In this document: piece by piece, positions 23,501 to 34,965 of the stretch
How the letters are laid out: the number at the start of each line of letters is the position of its first letter
Numbering within the stretch: the first letter of the stretch is position 1
Origin: Oxyruncus cristatus
Lineage: Eukaryota; Chordata; Aves; Passeriformes; Cotingidae
Direction: 5' to 3'
DNA length: 64,000 nt
NCBI GenBank assembly: GCA_013399855.1
Contig: VXAY01002115.1
Coordinates: 500,585 to 564,584 of the forward strand
Position numbers and translations under genes: made by a program
The notes under the pieces: generated by a model
Told to the model about the DNA's origin: nothing
Database searches by the model: none
The model's input: only the letters and a program-made list of their open reading frames with translations

Positions 23501-26500
23501 CCCTGTTTCAGACCTCTGGAAACAAGGAAGGGTGAAAACAGAAAGAAACTGCAGAACTGAGTTTCCTGGGGCTTTGCTTGGAAACTTTGTTCAGGCAAAA
23601 TATAAATATTTGTTTATATCAGCTATCCAAATGCACAGAGATCTCTGCTGCGTGATTCCCACTACTGTGACTGACAGGTTTAGGGGACAGCAGAGTCACT
23701 GCGTTACACTAAAGCGTGTTTTTTGTAGTACTCTGGCTACTCGAAGAAAGAGGAGAGCATGCCTTATGTCCATTTTCCTCTAGTTTATTTCTTTTTTTTT
23801 CAGTATTGCCCTTCACTAGAAGCTGAAACTATACTAGAAGAGCCATGAAGGTGGCATGACTGGAGAGGCCACGCTGGCCTTGTGAACGTGGCAGTGGCAG
23901 ATGACTTAAATCTGCCAGGTTAATTGGCAGGTTCTATCTATCCTCTTTATACGGTGCTAATGTGTACTTTATAATAATACAAATAATAAATATGTGCTGT
24001 TCTTCACTGTTCAGTGGAAATTACTTTCCTTTGTCCCTTTGCTACCTCCTGAAACCTTGTATAGTTTGAGGTACTTCTTGTTCAAAATGTGTTGTTCTAG
24101 TTTCATGGGAGGAGGTCAAAACCTAAGGTCTAAACATAGTTTTAAACAACAAAAAGCTCCACATAGCTTGGGACATTCCTCCATAACAATTGTGTCTTTC
24201 TTCTGCCGTGTTCTGTAGGTGTGGTGAAGGAGGGGGTGTTCATGGTGAGGATTTGCTGGTACTTGTGAAGATGAATATATTTGCTTTGGAATAAGTTCTG
24301 TAAATCATCTGTCTGGGAAATGAGTTTGTGTGGGAAGTGAAGAGGGTTGGGTTGGTTTTTGTGCTTTCAAAAGTTGGATGGCAATTATTTTTTTTGTGGG
24401 ATTTCAGTGGGGAAAATAGCAATTTTGTGGAATGGCTTGTTTATGGAGCAAAGTTGTCATCTGTTGCTATTTTTCTCTTAATTAGAGAGGCATTTTTAAT
24501 TATCTGTCAAGGTCCCTTAGAACCTGGGATAGCTGGTATTTCTTATGTGATGAAATCAAAACAAGCAAGTGGAAGGTGAGTCTGTCACAACCAATAGGAA
24601 GTAGAGTGAAGCCCAAGCATGAGAATAATTAGCATGTTTTGACTGCAGGGAAGAAGAGCTCTGTCAGGTATGATGGCTGTACTCTCTCCTTTGCACTCCC
24701 CTGTACTCTGTATCTGATGCAATTCAAGCACACTTGTAATTATACTGAGTAATATCCATTAATTTCCTATTTATGTAGTTTTTGGGTGCCTTTAATATGG
24801 TCAAGATCTCCAACTTTTTTACTAAAATATAATTCACTAAGCTCTTTGCGATTTGTGAATAAGAAAGAGAAATGAAGTTTGACTTGTTTTCCCCTTTCCC
24901 TGCAGACACACAGCTCCTTCTCACAGGGGTAGGTCTAGATCAAGGAAGCTTTACCGAAGCTCACTCACAAAATACAAAGCAATATTGCTGCAGAAATTCC
25001 TGTTAAAATTGCAGGGTGGTGTTTCCTATGACAAGTGGAAAGTTGATCACAAAAGATGGCCAGAATCAGAATAGCTTTGAGGCAGATAATTGTGATTGTA
25101 TGGGTGGTCTACACGAGTGTACTGGTGTGTGTGCATGGGGGAGAGGGCACACTGGTAGACAATATTTAATTGCACCATAGCTGTCAGATCATCTGTAATT
25201 GAAACAACTGTGCTCGTGTAACAAAATCTTAGCGTTCTCAATTTGAAATCACTTAAGTAAAATGATTTTGTGGTGTTTAAAAAGCAACAGGAAAAAAAAA
25301 ATTCACTAAAGACCATTAAGCGGCCTCAAGCCCCACGTTTCAGTGTTCATTTGTACCGATTATGGTGTGACAGCTCTTGAGTTTCCAATGATAACAGCCA
25401 TCTGACTTGATCTGAGTTCAATGGATTTTCACTAAAATAGAATCATCGCCTTTGTGATGGATAGAAAAAGTAAAGCAATACATCCTGATAAATGCTCTGG
25501 CTTTTTTTTCCCCTTCCCTTATTGTGACCTTGTACAATCTATAAGTGAGCAAAGCTGAGCCCTGGCCACTTCTGCAACGCATCAGGACTTTGAAATTTAA
25601 GTAGCTCTGAAACCCATCAATGGGGTGAAGGGAGAATGGCCTGAGAAAGCGATGGATCATGCTTAGAGGGCTCACAGGGAAACAGGGTAAGCTGAAGGTC
25701 AATACGCAGACATGTCCTGAAGGAACGGCTCAGACACTCATTCACATTCACATCTCAAAGCCACTGCTGCTGTAGCACTGCAAGGAGAGATCAGGAGGAG
25801 AGTAAAATAAAACAAGAATTTCAGGGCATATAATTTCTCCGCAGAAGCAAATGGCACAAGGGTACGGGTGTAAAATAGCTGTAACCCACAGTGTGGGTGC
25901 AGTGCCCTGATCATCCCATCCCGGCAGCAGGGAGCGTAACACCATGGGAATGCATTCTTCCCAGTGCACTCCACTTGTTTTCAAACTTTCTCAGCCCTGG
26001 TAATTGTGAAGAACATTGAACATTTTTAACATGTCGTCGATGGTTTGTAACACATTATTCAGCATGACATGAAAGTGAGCTAAACTAGAAGGGATGCAAT
26101 CTGAATCCAGACAAGTAATTAAGGGTCTTTACACTTTGTGCTTCGCGTGCCTGGGTGGATGGGAATGTGTACAAAACTTTTACACGAGTTTATATCCTGG
26201 TTTCTTTGCAGTCGTGTTTTGGAAAAAGGTTTGGATCCAGGTACAGGCTGGCCTGGCTGCAGAAAGCTAAAAAAAAAAAATAGGGGGAGAAGAAGGAAGA
26301 GAAAGAAAATAATAAAATAAAATTAGTATACAAATTTGAACCCGCAGTTACCATGCCTAAAGCAGAAATTGCCGAACAAGTCAAGAGGCTTATTAGCATT
26401 TTATGTAAATCAGTTATTACTGTTCTCCACTTCCTTAATTATCCATGTTATTTCAATACAACCCTTTCTTTGATGTCCCAATTCTATATTTAAATAGTGC

Positions 26501-27405
26501 AAGATTTCTATCATATCCTCCCGCTGAGGTTTGTTCCATGCAAAAAACATGCCAAGAGCAGCTATTTTAGAGACTACTGGGAAATGTTTAATTGGTTAAT
26601 CCCATTTGAGTTATAGGGAGTATTGCCACGCACAGAAAACAGAAACATGTAAAGTACTGGCTTGGAGAAGTTTACTAAAACCTGCAAGACTTCCCCTGAA
26701 ATTTAGCCCCGAAGATGTTTTGTTTCCTAGGTACCCAGTGGGAAATGATTCAAAGGAAAATCCTTCAAACTTCTTTGAAATACACTAAATGATTGATTCA
26801 TGGTAGAAATATTTTTGAATTGAAACGCAAAGTCATTTTTTTTTTTGTTCTTGCACTGTAGAAGGGGTCTCTCTTTATATTTCACATAACACTGCAGGGG
26901 CAAAGAATAATAGTGTATTTCAGCCAAAATAAAGCCCATGAGACTTTAAGAAGTTGTTAATCGTTACCTACTATTGAAGCAAATGATTGCTCCTCAGATT
27001 TCCACGTTGTGACGTTATCAACATCTTCTTTGAATATTAATTCCAGTGGAGAAATGCACATTCTGTGCCACCCCATTAGGATCAATTCTGCACAAAGAGA
27101 TGCTTAAAAAAATTAACATTTCTGTACAGCTTCCAATTTCCAACTTTGGACTGGAAAAACTTCAGAGCAAAGCATTGACAATTTCTTTTTTTTTTTTTCC
27201 CCTATTTCAAACATATGATAGTTTTTAACCTCTTAAAAAACTTCTTTGGAAACAGTGTAAGAGTTTTAGCACAAGCAAGGAAGAAAAAAAACGTGTAAAT
27301 ACGTCATTTGGCCATAAACACAGGAAGCAGAATGCTACAGGGTGGTCAGATCTAGGAGTTCTTCTTCACAGGTTTTAATGAAGTAAAGAAGTGAAATTGC
27401 AGGCC

Positions 27406-27435
27406 TTTTATTTTATTTTATTTTGTTTATTTTAA
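27406..27435 (+). repeat. (TTTTA)n short tandem repeat
   Basis: About six TTTTA-type units, with one interruption (TTTTGTTTA) near the 3' end. Confidence 0.85.
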
Positions 27436-27722
27436 GGGATGGCATTAATTTCCACATTTGCTGCAAATGTATCAGACAGTGTGGTGGCTGATAGAAGTAC
27501 AGGTGGAGTATGTTAAGCTTGGTAAATAAGAGAGGAATTAGTTGATTAAGAAAGAAATCAACCGTTGTGGTGTTCTATAAATAACATGTCTCTTTTGGTA
27601 CTGCTTCCCAAACTAAGGTTTGGATTGTCCAGTTGAGAGGCTTTGGTGACAAGCTCCTCCATATTCACAATTCTTGTAAACAGATGTCTCCCTTGTGTAG
27701 AAATAGGTTAACTTATTAAAAA

Positions 27723-27745
27723 AATCCACACTGGAACTGTGGATT
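27723..27745. repeat. Perfect 8-bp inverted repeat, 7-nt loop
   Basis: AATCCACA (27723-27730) and TGTGGATT (27738-27745) flank CTGGAAC. This is a small hairpin-capable site in unique DNA. It may be chance at this length. Confidence 0.85.
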
Positions 27746-29728
27746 GCTGAGTTTCCATCACTGGGAAGTACATTGTTCCAACTCTGAAATTATACAGTCT
27801 AAAATCATCATCATGTATTTTCATCAGGATGAAATATCGGGAGCTCTGCTTAGTGCAAGGTTTTATTAATGATGTGCTGTCAGAAGCTGGATGCTCTGCA
27901 TATTTGCATATTAAACAGCTGAGTGAAGAAACATTCCTTTTATTGCTGCAGGGAATAAATCAGTTTAAAGCAAGTTCTCATCATTTATACTCCTTTCAGC
28001 TAAGTCTTCTTTTATTGAAATAAATTGTTGAAGTGCTTTGCTCATTCTTTGAATACTGATGAAATTTACCTTGATAGGGCCTCAGGAAAAATAACATTTT
28101 CTTAAAGGTGCAGTGTTGTTCTTTATCTAAATGCAGCTTAACTTTTAGAAATTATCTGAAAGAAAATTTGGGCGTCTCCAGCCGCAGTAAAATCTTCTTT
28201 TCATTGTAGACTTCCTGTAGGTATTTCAAGACGTTTGTGTAATGTTTGCAGTGCTGCCCACCCAGAAGAAATCTAAGCAGGAACTTTGCACGGCATATGA
28301 TGCTTACACTGGTTTTATTCAGTGTGCTTTCACTAGATGCTGCTTAGTGAAGGGGCTTTCCTGCTGCCTCACATTGTGCATTGCAGATGAGCATCACCTT
28401 CTCTTGTCTGTGTGCTGTCTGTTGGTGGCAGCCTGAGTTTAGAAGTGCGACGTCTGCAAGAACTAGAACAAAGTCAGTACCAAAGGAAAAAAAGTTTTTT
28501 TATTTTATTTTCCGCTCTTTCATCGTGCTTGAAGCGGAGCACACAGACATGTCGCGAGACCCTGGTTTCCCCAAATTTACGTGAATAAATAATTTTGAAA
28601 CCCTGCTTGGTTAAAAGATGAGGTTTATAATCGGTCATTTTGCCAGGCGCGAACTAGAAGAGAGCGGTAAAATAATTTGAAATGAAGGGAATGTGTTTTA
28701 CATACGGAAGTCAGGTGGAGTTTGGACCTTTTATTTATTGCTGCTGTATTACATCGGCTACCACTGAAATGTTGTCTGTTACAATAAGCACCAAAATGGT
28801 TAAGGTATCAAAGGAAAAGTATATTGTGTGTATTCTTTTATTTTAAAAGGTTACAGCAGCAAACCATTATATGCCTTTCTTATGTCATACAAAGTCTTTT
28901 AAAATATAAATAATTTGTGACAGGAGCTTCTTGTTTTTAAGTGGAAAATGTGCATTTAATAACACGAAAATAATGTCAAAACATCCTCTCCTAGATGGTT
29001 GCCAAGTGAACTGTTGCTTTTCATTTATGTTTTATTTTTGGAGGTTGGGCTTTGCAGGAATATTTTCAGATACTTAGAAAAATAGTGATCCATTGCAGCT
29101 GTAGTTTATTTTAATTGGACAGCACTAAGTGAGCTGACTTTATGATAAACAGTGCAGCCAGCGGCTAGTGACTGCACTTCCACTTTAAAGATTATACAGA
29201 AAATAAAATCCTTCAAGCTAAAGTCATAAAGAACCAAGCTGGAATTACTCTTGGAACATATGTCTGTATTTGTCTCAGTGTATGTTGTAAGGGACACCTG
29301 ATCCTAAAGACTTAATAGTCTATAAAAGTATATTTGCCTCACCACCTAACCCATCCAACTATCAAAATCTTGATACTAATGAGATTTTGGTTTATTTTAA
29401 TTATTTAAGTTGTCAATATGAATTAATATGTGTAATATTTTACATATAATGTAAGAGAATTCTCAAGTACACTGTATGATTCTGCAACTGGAAATCCTTA
29501 TAATACTTCTTACCTCTTCAAAGATTTATCTACTAGTGTTCTGAGGTGTTATCCCTGTAAAAGGCTGTCATACCTTTGATTTCTTTATTACTATTCAAAA
29601 ATATAAGAGAGAGCTTTGCTTAATGTAAAGAGCTCTTTTTTATTTTTTGAAGCTATGTATGATTTTTTTTTTTCTTTTGACTGAATAGTAAATCTGACTT
29701 GCTGACAATTGGATGTTTATAAGGATGA

Positions 29729-29844
29729 TTTGGTTTAGTGGTTAGACCTATTGTATTTCACAGGGGTGTTGTCAGGCTTAATTAATTATGCTGCAGCAAT
29801 ATGCAGTGCAGATTTTTGTGCCAGTATCTCCACAGCGCTTCGCA
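29729..29844 (-). mobile_element. MIR-like amniote SINE relic, minus strand, internally deleted
   Basis: This appears to be an antisense, internally shortened copy of the same MIR-like family as the one near 18.8 kb. Read on the plus strand, GGTTTAGTGGTTAGAC (29732-29747) is the reverse complement of the family tail with its CTAACCACTAGACC motif. CACAGGGGTGTTGTCAGGCT and TAATTAATTA (29759-29788) are the reverse complement of the central block TTAATTAAGCC followed by TCACAACACCCCTGTG. AGCGCTT (29834-29840) fits the AAAGCGCTTT block expected beyond it. The stretch that should lie between the tail and the central block, including the CCCATTTTACAG core, is missing. The copy is therefore internally deleted. 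Confidence 0.5.
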
Positions 29845-32800
29845 GGGAACTTACAGCCCAGGATGGTTATTACCAGACTGGCTGTTGCACCGTGCACATC
29901 TTTAAGCAGTAGAGATGTATCTGTTTGCAGGGGGACGTGTGTCTTTTTTGTCGCTGAGAGGAAGGGGAACCAAACAGCCACTATTGACTCGATCGCTGCT
30001 CAAAAAAAACACTGCGAGGAAAATCCCATCCCGGTTTGCCTGCCATCTGCTGCTCCTGCTTTTAAGGATGGTTCAGGTGGAAAATTCATGGTGACTGGTC
30101 GCATTTTCCATTTTCTTCTGGTTGTGGTAGGCGTCATAGGTGGAAAAGTCATAGAGATCATTTTGCCTGAGTAACTGCCCCTTGTGAGGTTAAGATAACT
30201 TCCCAGAGCACGTTGTTATATATCTTTTGTTTGTTTGTTCCTGGAGAAGTTATAAATGACTCATGCTCTGGGGCATTTACTGCCACCATAAGGAAACTGT
30301 CCGACAATGTAAGAGGCTTCAGTGCTTGGATTATTTTTCCCAGATCTTCAGCCTGAGGCAGGATGTAAAGTGTAGGAAAAAAAAAAAAGAGAGAGCTGAG
30401 CTCTTTTTAGTGATGAGTCCACACTGAGATGTTTTCATAGTATTGAACTACAAACCATAAATCATCTGTTTGAGGATGAGTTAAATATAGGGAAAACACT
30501 GAATCACGTATTTATAATTTGCAAAGTGTAAATAGAGATGAGAAGTAACAAGGTACAAACTCGTAAAAACGTGTTTAAATCAGCATCTTTCAAATTTGTT
30601 CCTGTTTTTGTAAGACAGGAAAAATAATACCTGGTTTTAGAAAGAATTCCTAGAAAGATTATTAAAAATTACTTTGAGAATCAGGTTGCTTTATAAGGAA
30701 TGCCAGCAGTTTTATTTCTTTTCCCAGCCACCATCAAAGTTTCTGTAATCTTCTTTCCTTGGGGACTGTTCAGGAATAACAGGAACGTTTGGGATCAAGT
30801 ATACCAAGGGAATCATGTCTTAAATCTCCTGGCCTTGGCTGTTTGGACCTCTTTGTGACATTTTTTATGAGCTACCAGGTTATTTCAAGAATTTTTGTGC
30901 ACTGAGGATAGATGGCGTCTCTGTGCCAGCCGAGTACTTCCCGCTCACAATTCCAGGCGTGCAGCTTCCATGAGAAATGAAAGGCTCAGAAGGATGGTGA
31001 ACTAATTTGTCCTGCTAAAAGGTTTAGTTCTGTCCGTGTGAAAATTCAGCACTGTAATTCTTCTTTTTTCGTTGTTGTTTTTAATCTAGTCTGATTTACT
31101 CATCTCTGCAAATGACTGAGAAAAAAAAATGCTCTTGGTCTTGTAGATGGAGTAAATTGCTTTGCTGCTGAGAACTCTGTAGGGAAGGGTGTAGGAGGGG
31201 AGGAATTTTGGCTGCAAAAAAATTGTTATCTCTTGAGAAGCCCTGCCTATCTGTCTTGTAGTTTTTAAGTGGTGCATTTAGCCAGTTTTCATGCCTTTCC
31301 ACATTAGCTTTGGTGAGTTGTTACTGTGTTTTTAGGTTACAGGGGGAAGGTTTGTCAAGCCTGCTGGGATGATGAAGACAACAGCTGAATTTTTCCGTCT
31401 ATCTTTGCTCTATGATAATACTTGAAAACACTTGTAGTCTTGAAAGGGTGTGGCAAGAGGATCTAAAGGAGGAAAATTCTGGAATGCTTCAGCCTGCAAA
31501 GGTTTTATTTGTTCTAACCAATGCGTGATGTTCTTGAATTACAAATTAGCCAAAATCCAGCTCTAAATCTGCTGTCAAAGCTTGGTGTCTGCATTCACCA
31601 CCCGGGTACATGCAAGTAGGACTCTGGGTGCTCATGCCCATACAGAGCTTGTGCTGATCCCTGTTGGGACCTGCCATGTAGCAGAGTCCCAAGTATCACA
31701 GTGGGGTTGGGTTTCTGAAACAGTGAATGTGACCAGTTGGAGTCCCTGCTTGCAGGAGCCGGAGTTCTGCTCTCTGCATCTGTTTTTGTTGTGCTGAACA
31801 ATGAAAGCTGATCGTGACTGAGCTCCTGGAGTGCTAATGCAATAGAAAACAATGCTCCCGACCACGCATAACAAAACCAAAATAATATGAGAATGATTGG
31901 CCGCAGGTTTTCAGTGCAGAGGCATCAGTCTGATGCTGGTACACAAACTAGCGCTCTGGAAATCACTGGAGGCCTCTAAATCTCTATAGTACCCTTGTTA
32001 GTAGATGCCTGGGGATTTGTTGTTATTTTAAGATTTTTCAATTTCAGCACTATAAAATAGGGCACAATTTAACTGAAGGTAAAAAAACCCTATTATATAT
32101 ATTTTATTAATACCTACTTCGTTCTCCAGTTGTTGATACTGTGGGTAAGATGATCTCTTTTCCAAAAGGATACGTTTTACTTTGGCTTCTCTTGAAGAAG
32201 CGCAACCACATATTGATTGTATATGAGAAAAGAGAAGTTGTGACTGCCATGAGTTACTCGTAACGTGAGTGTGTATATCTCCATTTACCTTATGGTTCCC
32301 TGGTCGATACATCATTTAGACTGACTGTTTCTATTTTCCTTGTTGGTCTTTGATTTCTTATTTAAGTTCTTGAAGAAAGCGATTGAAATTTCAAACTGCA
32401 AAACACGTGGACAATAAAGGAGACTTCCGTCAAAAACCACCTAAAACTAAGGTTCTTAATTTTTTTGGAAAGAGCTTGGGTAGCAGAGAACGGTAGCTGA
32501 GTAAACATAAAACGTTGGGACATACTGCCAATTAGCAGAGAAAGCAGTTCTCAGGTGTAAAAGAGCAAAATCTGATGCAATTTTAAAGTTAAGGGAGCTC
32601 TCAGGGTAATTTATAATCCTCTCCTTCACTTAGGAGAAAAATTCCGCATACATTTCTTTTTGCTTCTTTCACTGTGGTTGGAAAGACACGCGTGGGGGAA
32701 GGCCAAACTACCAGTAGTACTAAACTACTCTCCAAAACCAAACCAATCTTCATGTTCTCAGTGGAAAACACAAAAACAGGGGACTGTTTCTTCTTTTTCA

Positions 32801-34544
32801 TGTGCTGTAGAACTGGGCTACTGCCATAAAGACGACTAGAAGGTGTTAGTTGGGATGAGTGTACAGCTACCACATAAATAATATTTTCGTAGAGATTGTT
32901 TCTGTTCAGCATTATCAGTGCTTGGCTGAGGGAATGCAAATAGTCTTTAGTCTGAACAGGTGAAATATATGTATTTGTAAAGTTTGTTGGATGTTTTTAA
33001 AGAAAAAAGGAAATGTTCTGCATTTCCTCTGGGTTTCTGTTTTGTTGCTGTGCTCAAAATTGCAAAAGAGAAATCAGGCTGGGAATGTGAGCTACTGTAG
33101 CCTTCAACTCTCTTAAACAGTGTTGAAGCACTCATTCAGTCGAGGTATTATAAACAATTAATGTAGCTGGAATTAAATGAACAAGTATTCATAGGTTGGT
33201 ACGTTTTTATGGGTTTGTAGTTGTATTTTTGTTTCTGCATTTTATTAGGAAATTTATATTTCACCTTTATGAGGTTGGATGATGGGAGACAATCCAATAA
33301 ATGCCTTCTGGGTGGGTAACTGTTATCTGTGGATCAGCACTCCTGGTTTATGTGGTCTTTGTGGGTGATAGGGGGAAGTGATTTAGAACTGCATGAGAGT
33401 ACTATGTCTAGATTTGTGATGTAGCATACTATATGATTTGATAATTAAGGCTCTCTTCCTTGTTCTTTTTATAAATATAATTGTTAAATGAGAGCAGAAT
33501 TTTATTTAAAAAAAAGAAATGCCTGTAATACAATCCCAGGTCAGCTCTGGCTCAGAGCACAGGGGTGAGGAGGAATATCCAACGGAACCCTTTAAAAACG
33601 GTGGTCTTGAAATACATTGGGGATTCACACAAGTGAAGTCATATGCATTACAGAAATAGGGATCTATTTGATATTTCTGTAAAACTTCTTATTGACTTCC
33701 TTCACTTGTTCACTCTTGTCTGTGTCATACCTTGGAGAAGACTCTCCTTTTGTTCTATATATCTGACATTAGATATCCCGAATTTTATCAGATCTCCTCG
33801 TGCCCTTCTCTCCTTAAAGCATACATTACAGAACTCTTGCTGCTTGCAGGTACAATGTGCCCAGCATGTGATCTTATTTAGGAAATGCACCTTTGAATAT
33901 GCTGCTCTGATATTAAACTAGCTGAATTGGATTCTGCTAATTTGCGTGTGGGGATAATATGGTGAAAATTAACCTAACAAAATACCTTGGATTTGGCTTT
34001 GTAGTTGAGTGTAGCTTCATTTTTGAAGTTGTGTATATCTAATTATTAGTAAAAACATGATATTGTGAAAATGGTAAAAAAGTACCTGGAACAAAGATAC
34101 TTCGAAATCCTGACAATTTCTTTCTTGGAGTTGTTTTTCTGGAACTGCTGCAAGAGCCACTGAACATTCTTTACTCTCTAAAAGTTTTGTTTGTTTATTG
34201 GGGTAATACCAAAGTTCAAGCAGCTGGAAAAAAAGGGTTCAGAGCAGGCACAGGTTAAGCACACTCCATTCCTTGGCATTACAAGTTTATTTGCACTTTT
34301 TGTTTTAATTGAAGATACACGAACTAGCAAGCTTTCCCACTTCAACCTATTTACTTATCTCTAAAAACTAAATCTAAGCAAGCATGAAACCAAACCTTAT
34401 ATAGGAGATTCCTTCTGTCTTCAAGTGTGTTTTACTCTGTGCTTGGTCAGGCTGGCAAACTCCTCCTGATGATGGGGTGCAGTGCAGCCCCCTGGCTGAG
34501 AGTCAAAGAGAATTTGATGGCTCAGTCAGGGACAGTCCAGATCA
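29845..34544. other. Non-coding stretch, no gene recognised
   Basis: Unique DNA. A 128-codon plus-strand frame (29788-30174) starts inside the MIR-like relic and runs on. It has a hydrophobic stretch near its C-terminus but no recognisable domain, and its start in a transposon relic argues against a gene. Just before the minisatellite, CAGCCCCCTGGCTGAG (34487-34502) loosely resembles a CTCF core. Confidence 0.8.
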
Positions 34545-34718
34545 ATTCCACTGAAAAATGTTGTCATTCCATTATCCAAAGCATGTGAGTGTACACACAC
34601 ATATTCCACTGAAAAATGTTGTCATTCCATTATCCAAAGCATGTGAGTGTACACACACATATTCCACTGAAAAATGTTGTCATTCCATTATCCAAACCAC
34701 GTGAGTGTACACACACAC
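34545..34718 (+). repeat. Minisatellite, three 58-bp units
   Basis: Three direct units with a period of exactly 58 bp start at 34545, 34603 and 34661. Each begins ATTCCACTGAAAAATGTTG and ends in GTGAGTGTACACACACAT. Units 1 and 2 are identical. Unit 3 differs at AACCACGTG in place of AAGCATGTG, and its terminal CA run has expanded into the adjoining microsatellite. The near-identity points to a recent amplification. Each unit carries its own short CA run, the likely seed of slippage. Short open frames through it are artefacts of the repeat. Confidence 0.97.
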
Positions 34719-34745
34719 ACACACACTTCTGTGTATATATATATG

Positions 34746-34776
<31 letters not shown>

Positions 34777-34965
34777 TCTCTTCTGGAGAGAGATATATAT
34801 ATATACTTCAGTATATACATAGAAGTAGTGTATATAGTGTATATATACACTCCTAAATACTATATATATACACTTCTATTCACTATGTATCTATGCTTCT
34901 CTCTATATATACTTCTGTCTACTATAGATATATATAATATATCTATATATATACACATAATATGA
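34709..34965. repeat. Compound CA/TA microsatellite cluster
   Basis: Immediately after the third minisatellite unit come a CA run (to 34726), a TA run interrupted by TG (34733-34759), a second CA run (34760-34776), a short CT/GA spacer with CTCTCTTCTGGAGAGAG, another TA run (34792-34804), and then about 160 bp of decayed TATATACAC and CTTCT-type segments to about 34965. Alternating purine-pyrimidine DNA of this length can adopt Z-form or cruciform structure. Isoleucine/tyrosine/threonine/histidine-rich frames here are meaningless translations of the repeat. Confidence 0.97.

Larger units (their letters stand above)
20591..29728. other. Non-coding stretch, no gene recognised
   Basis: Unique DNA. 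Noted items are a pyrimidine tract at 22136-22178, NFI-like half-sites at 23889-23930, an A12 run plus purine-rich segment at 26269-26310, a T13-type run at 27186-27198, and a CpG-containing patch at 28440-28690 with GGCGCGAA at 28646-28653. No exon or RNA gene is recognised. Confidence 0.8.

Noticed and set aside
29788..30174. 128-codon plus-strand frame with a hydrophobic C-terminal stretch
   Set aside because: Its start lies inside an antisense SINE relic. No homology is recognised.
34616..34965. Tyrosine/isoleucine/histidine/threonine-rich open frames
   Set aside because: They are translations of CA/TA microsatellite and minisatellite DNA.
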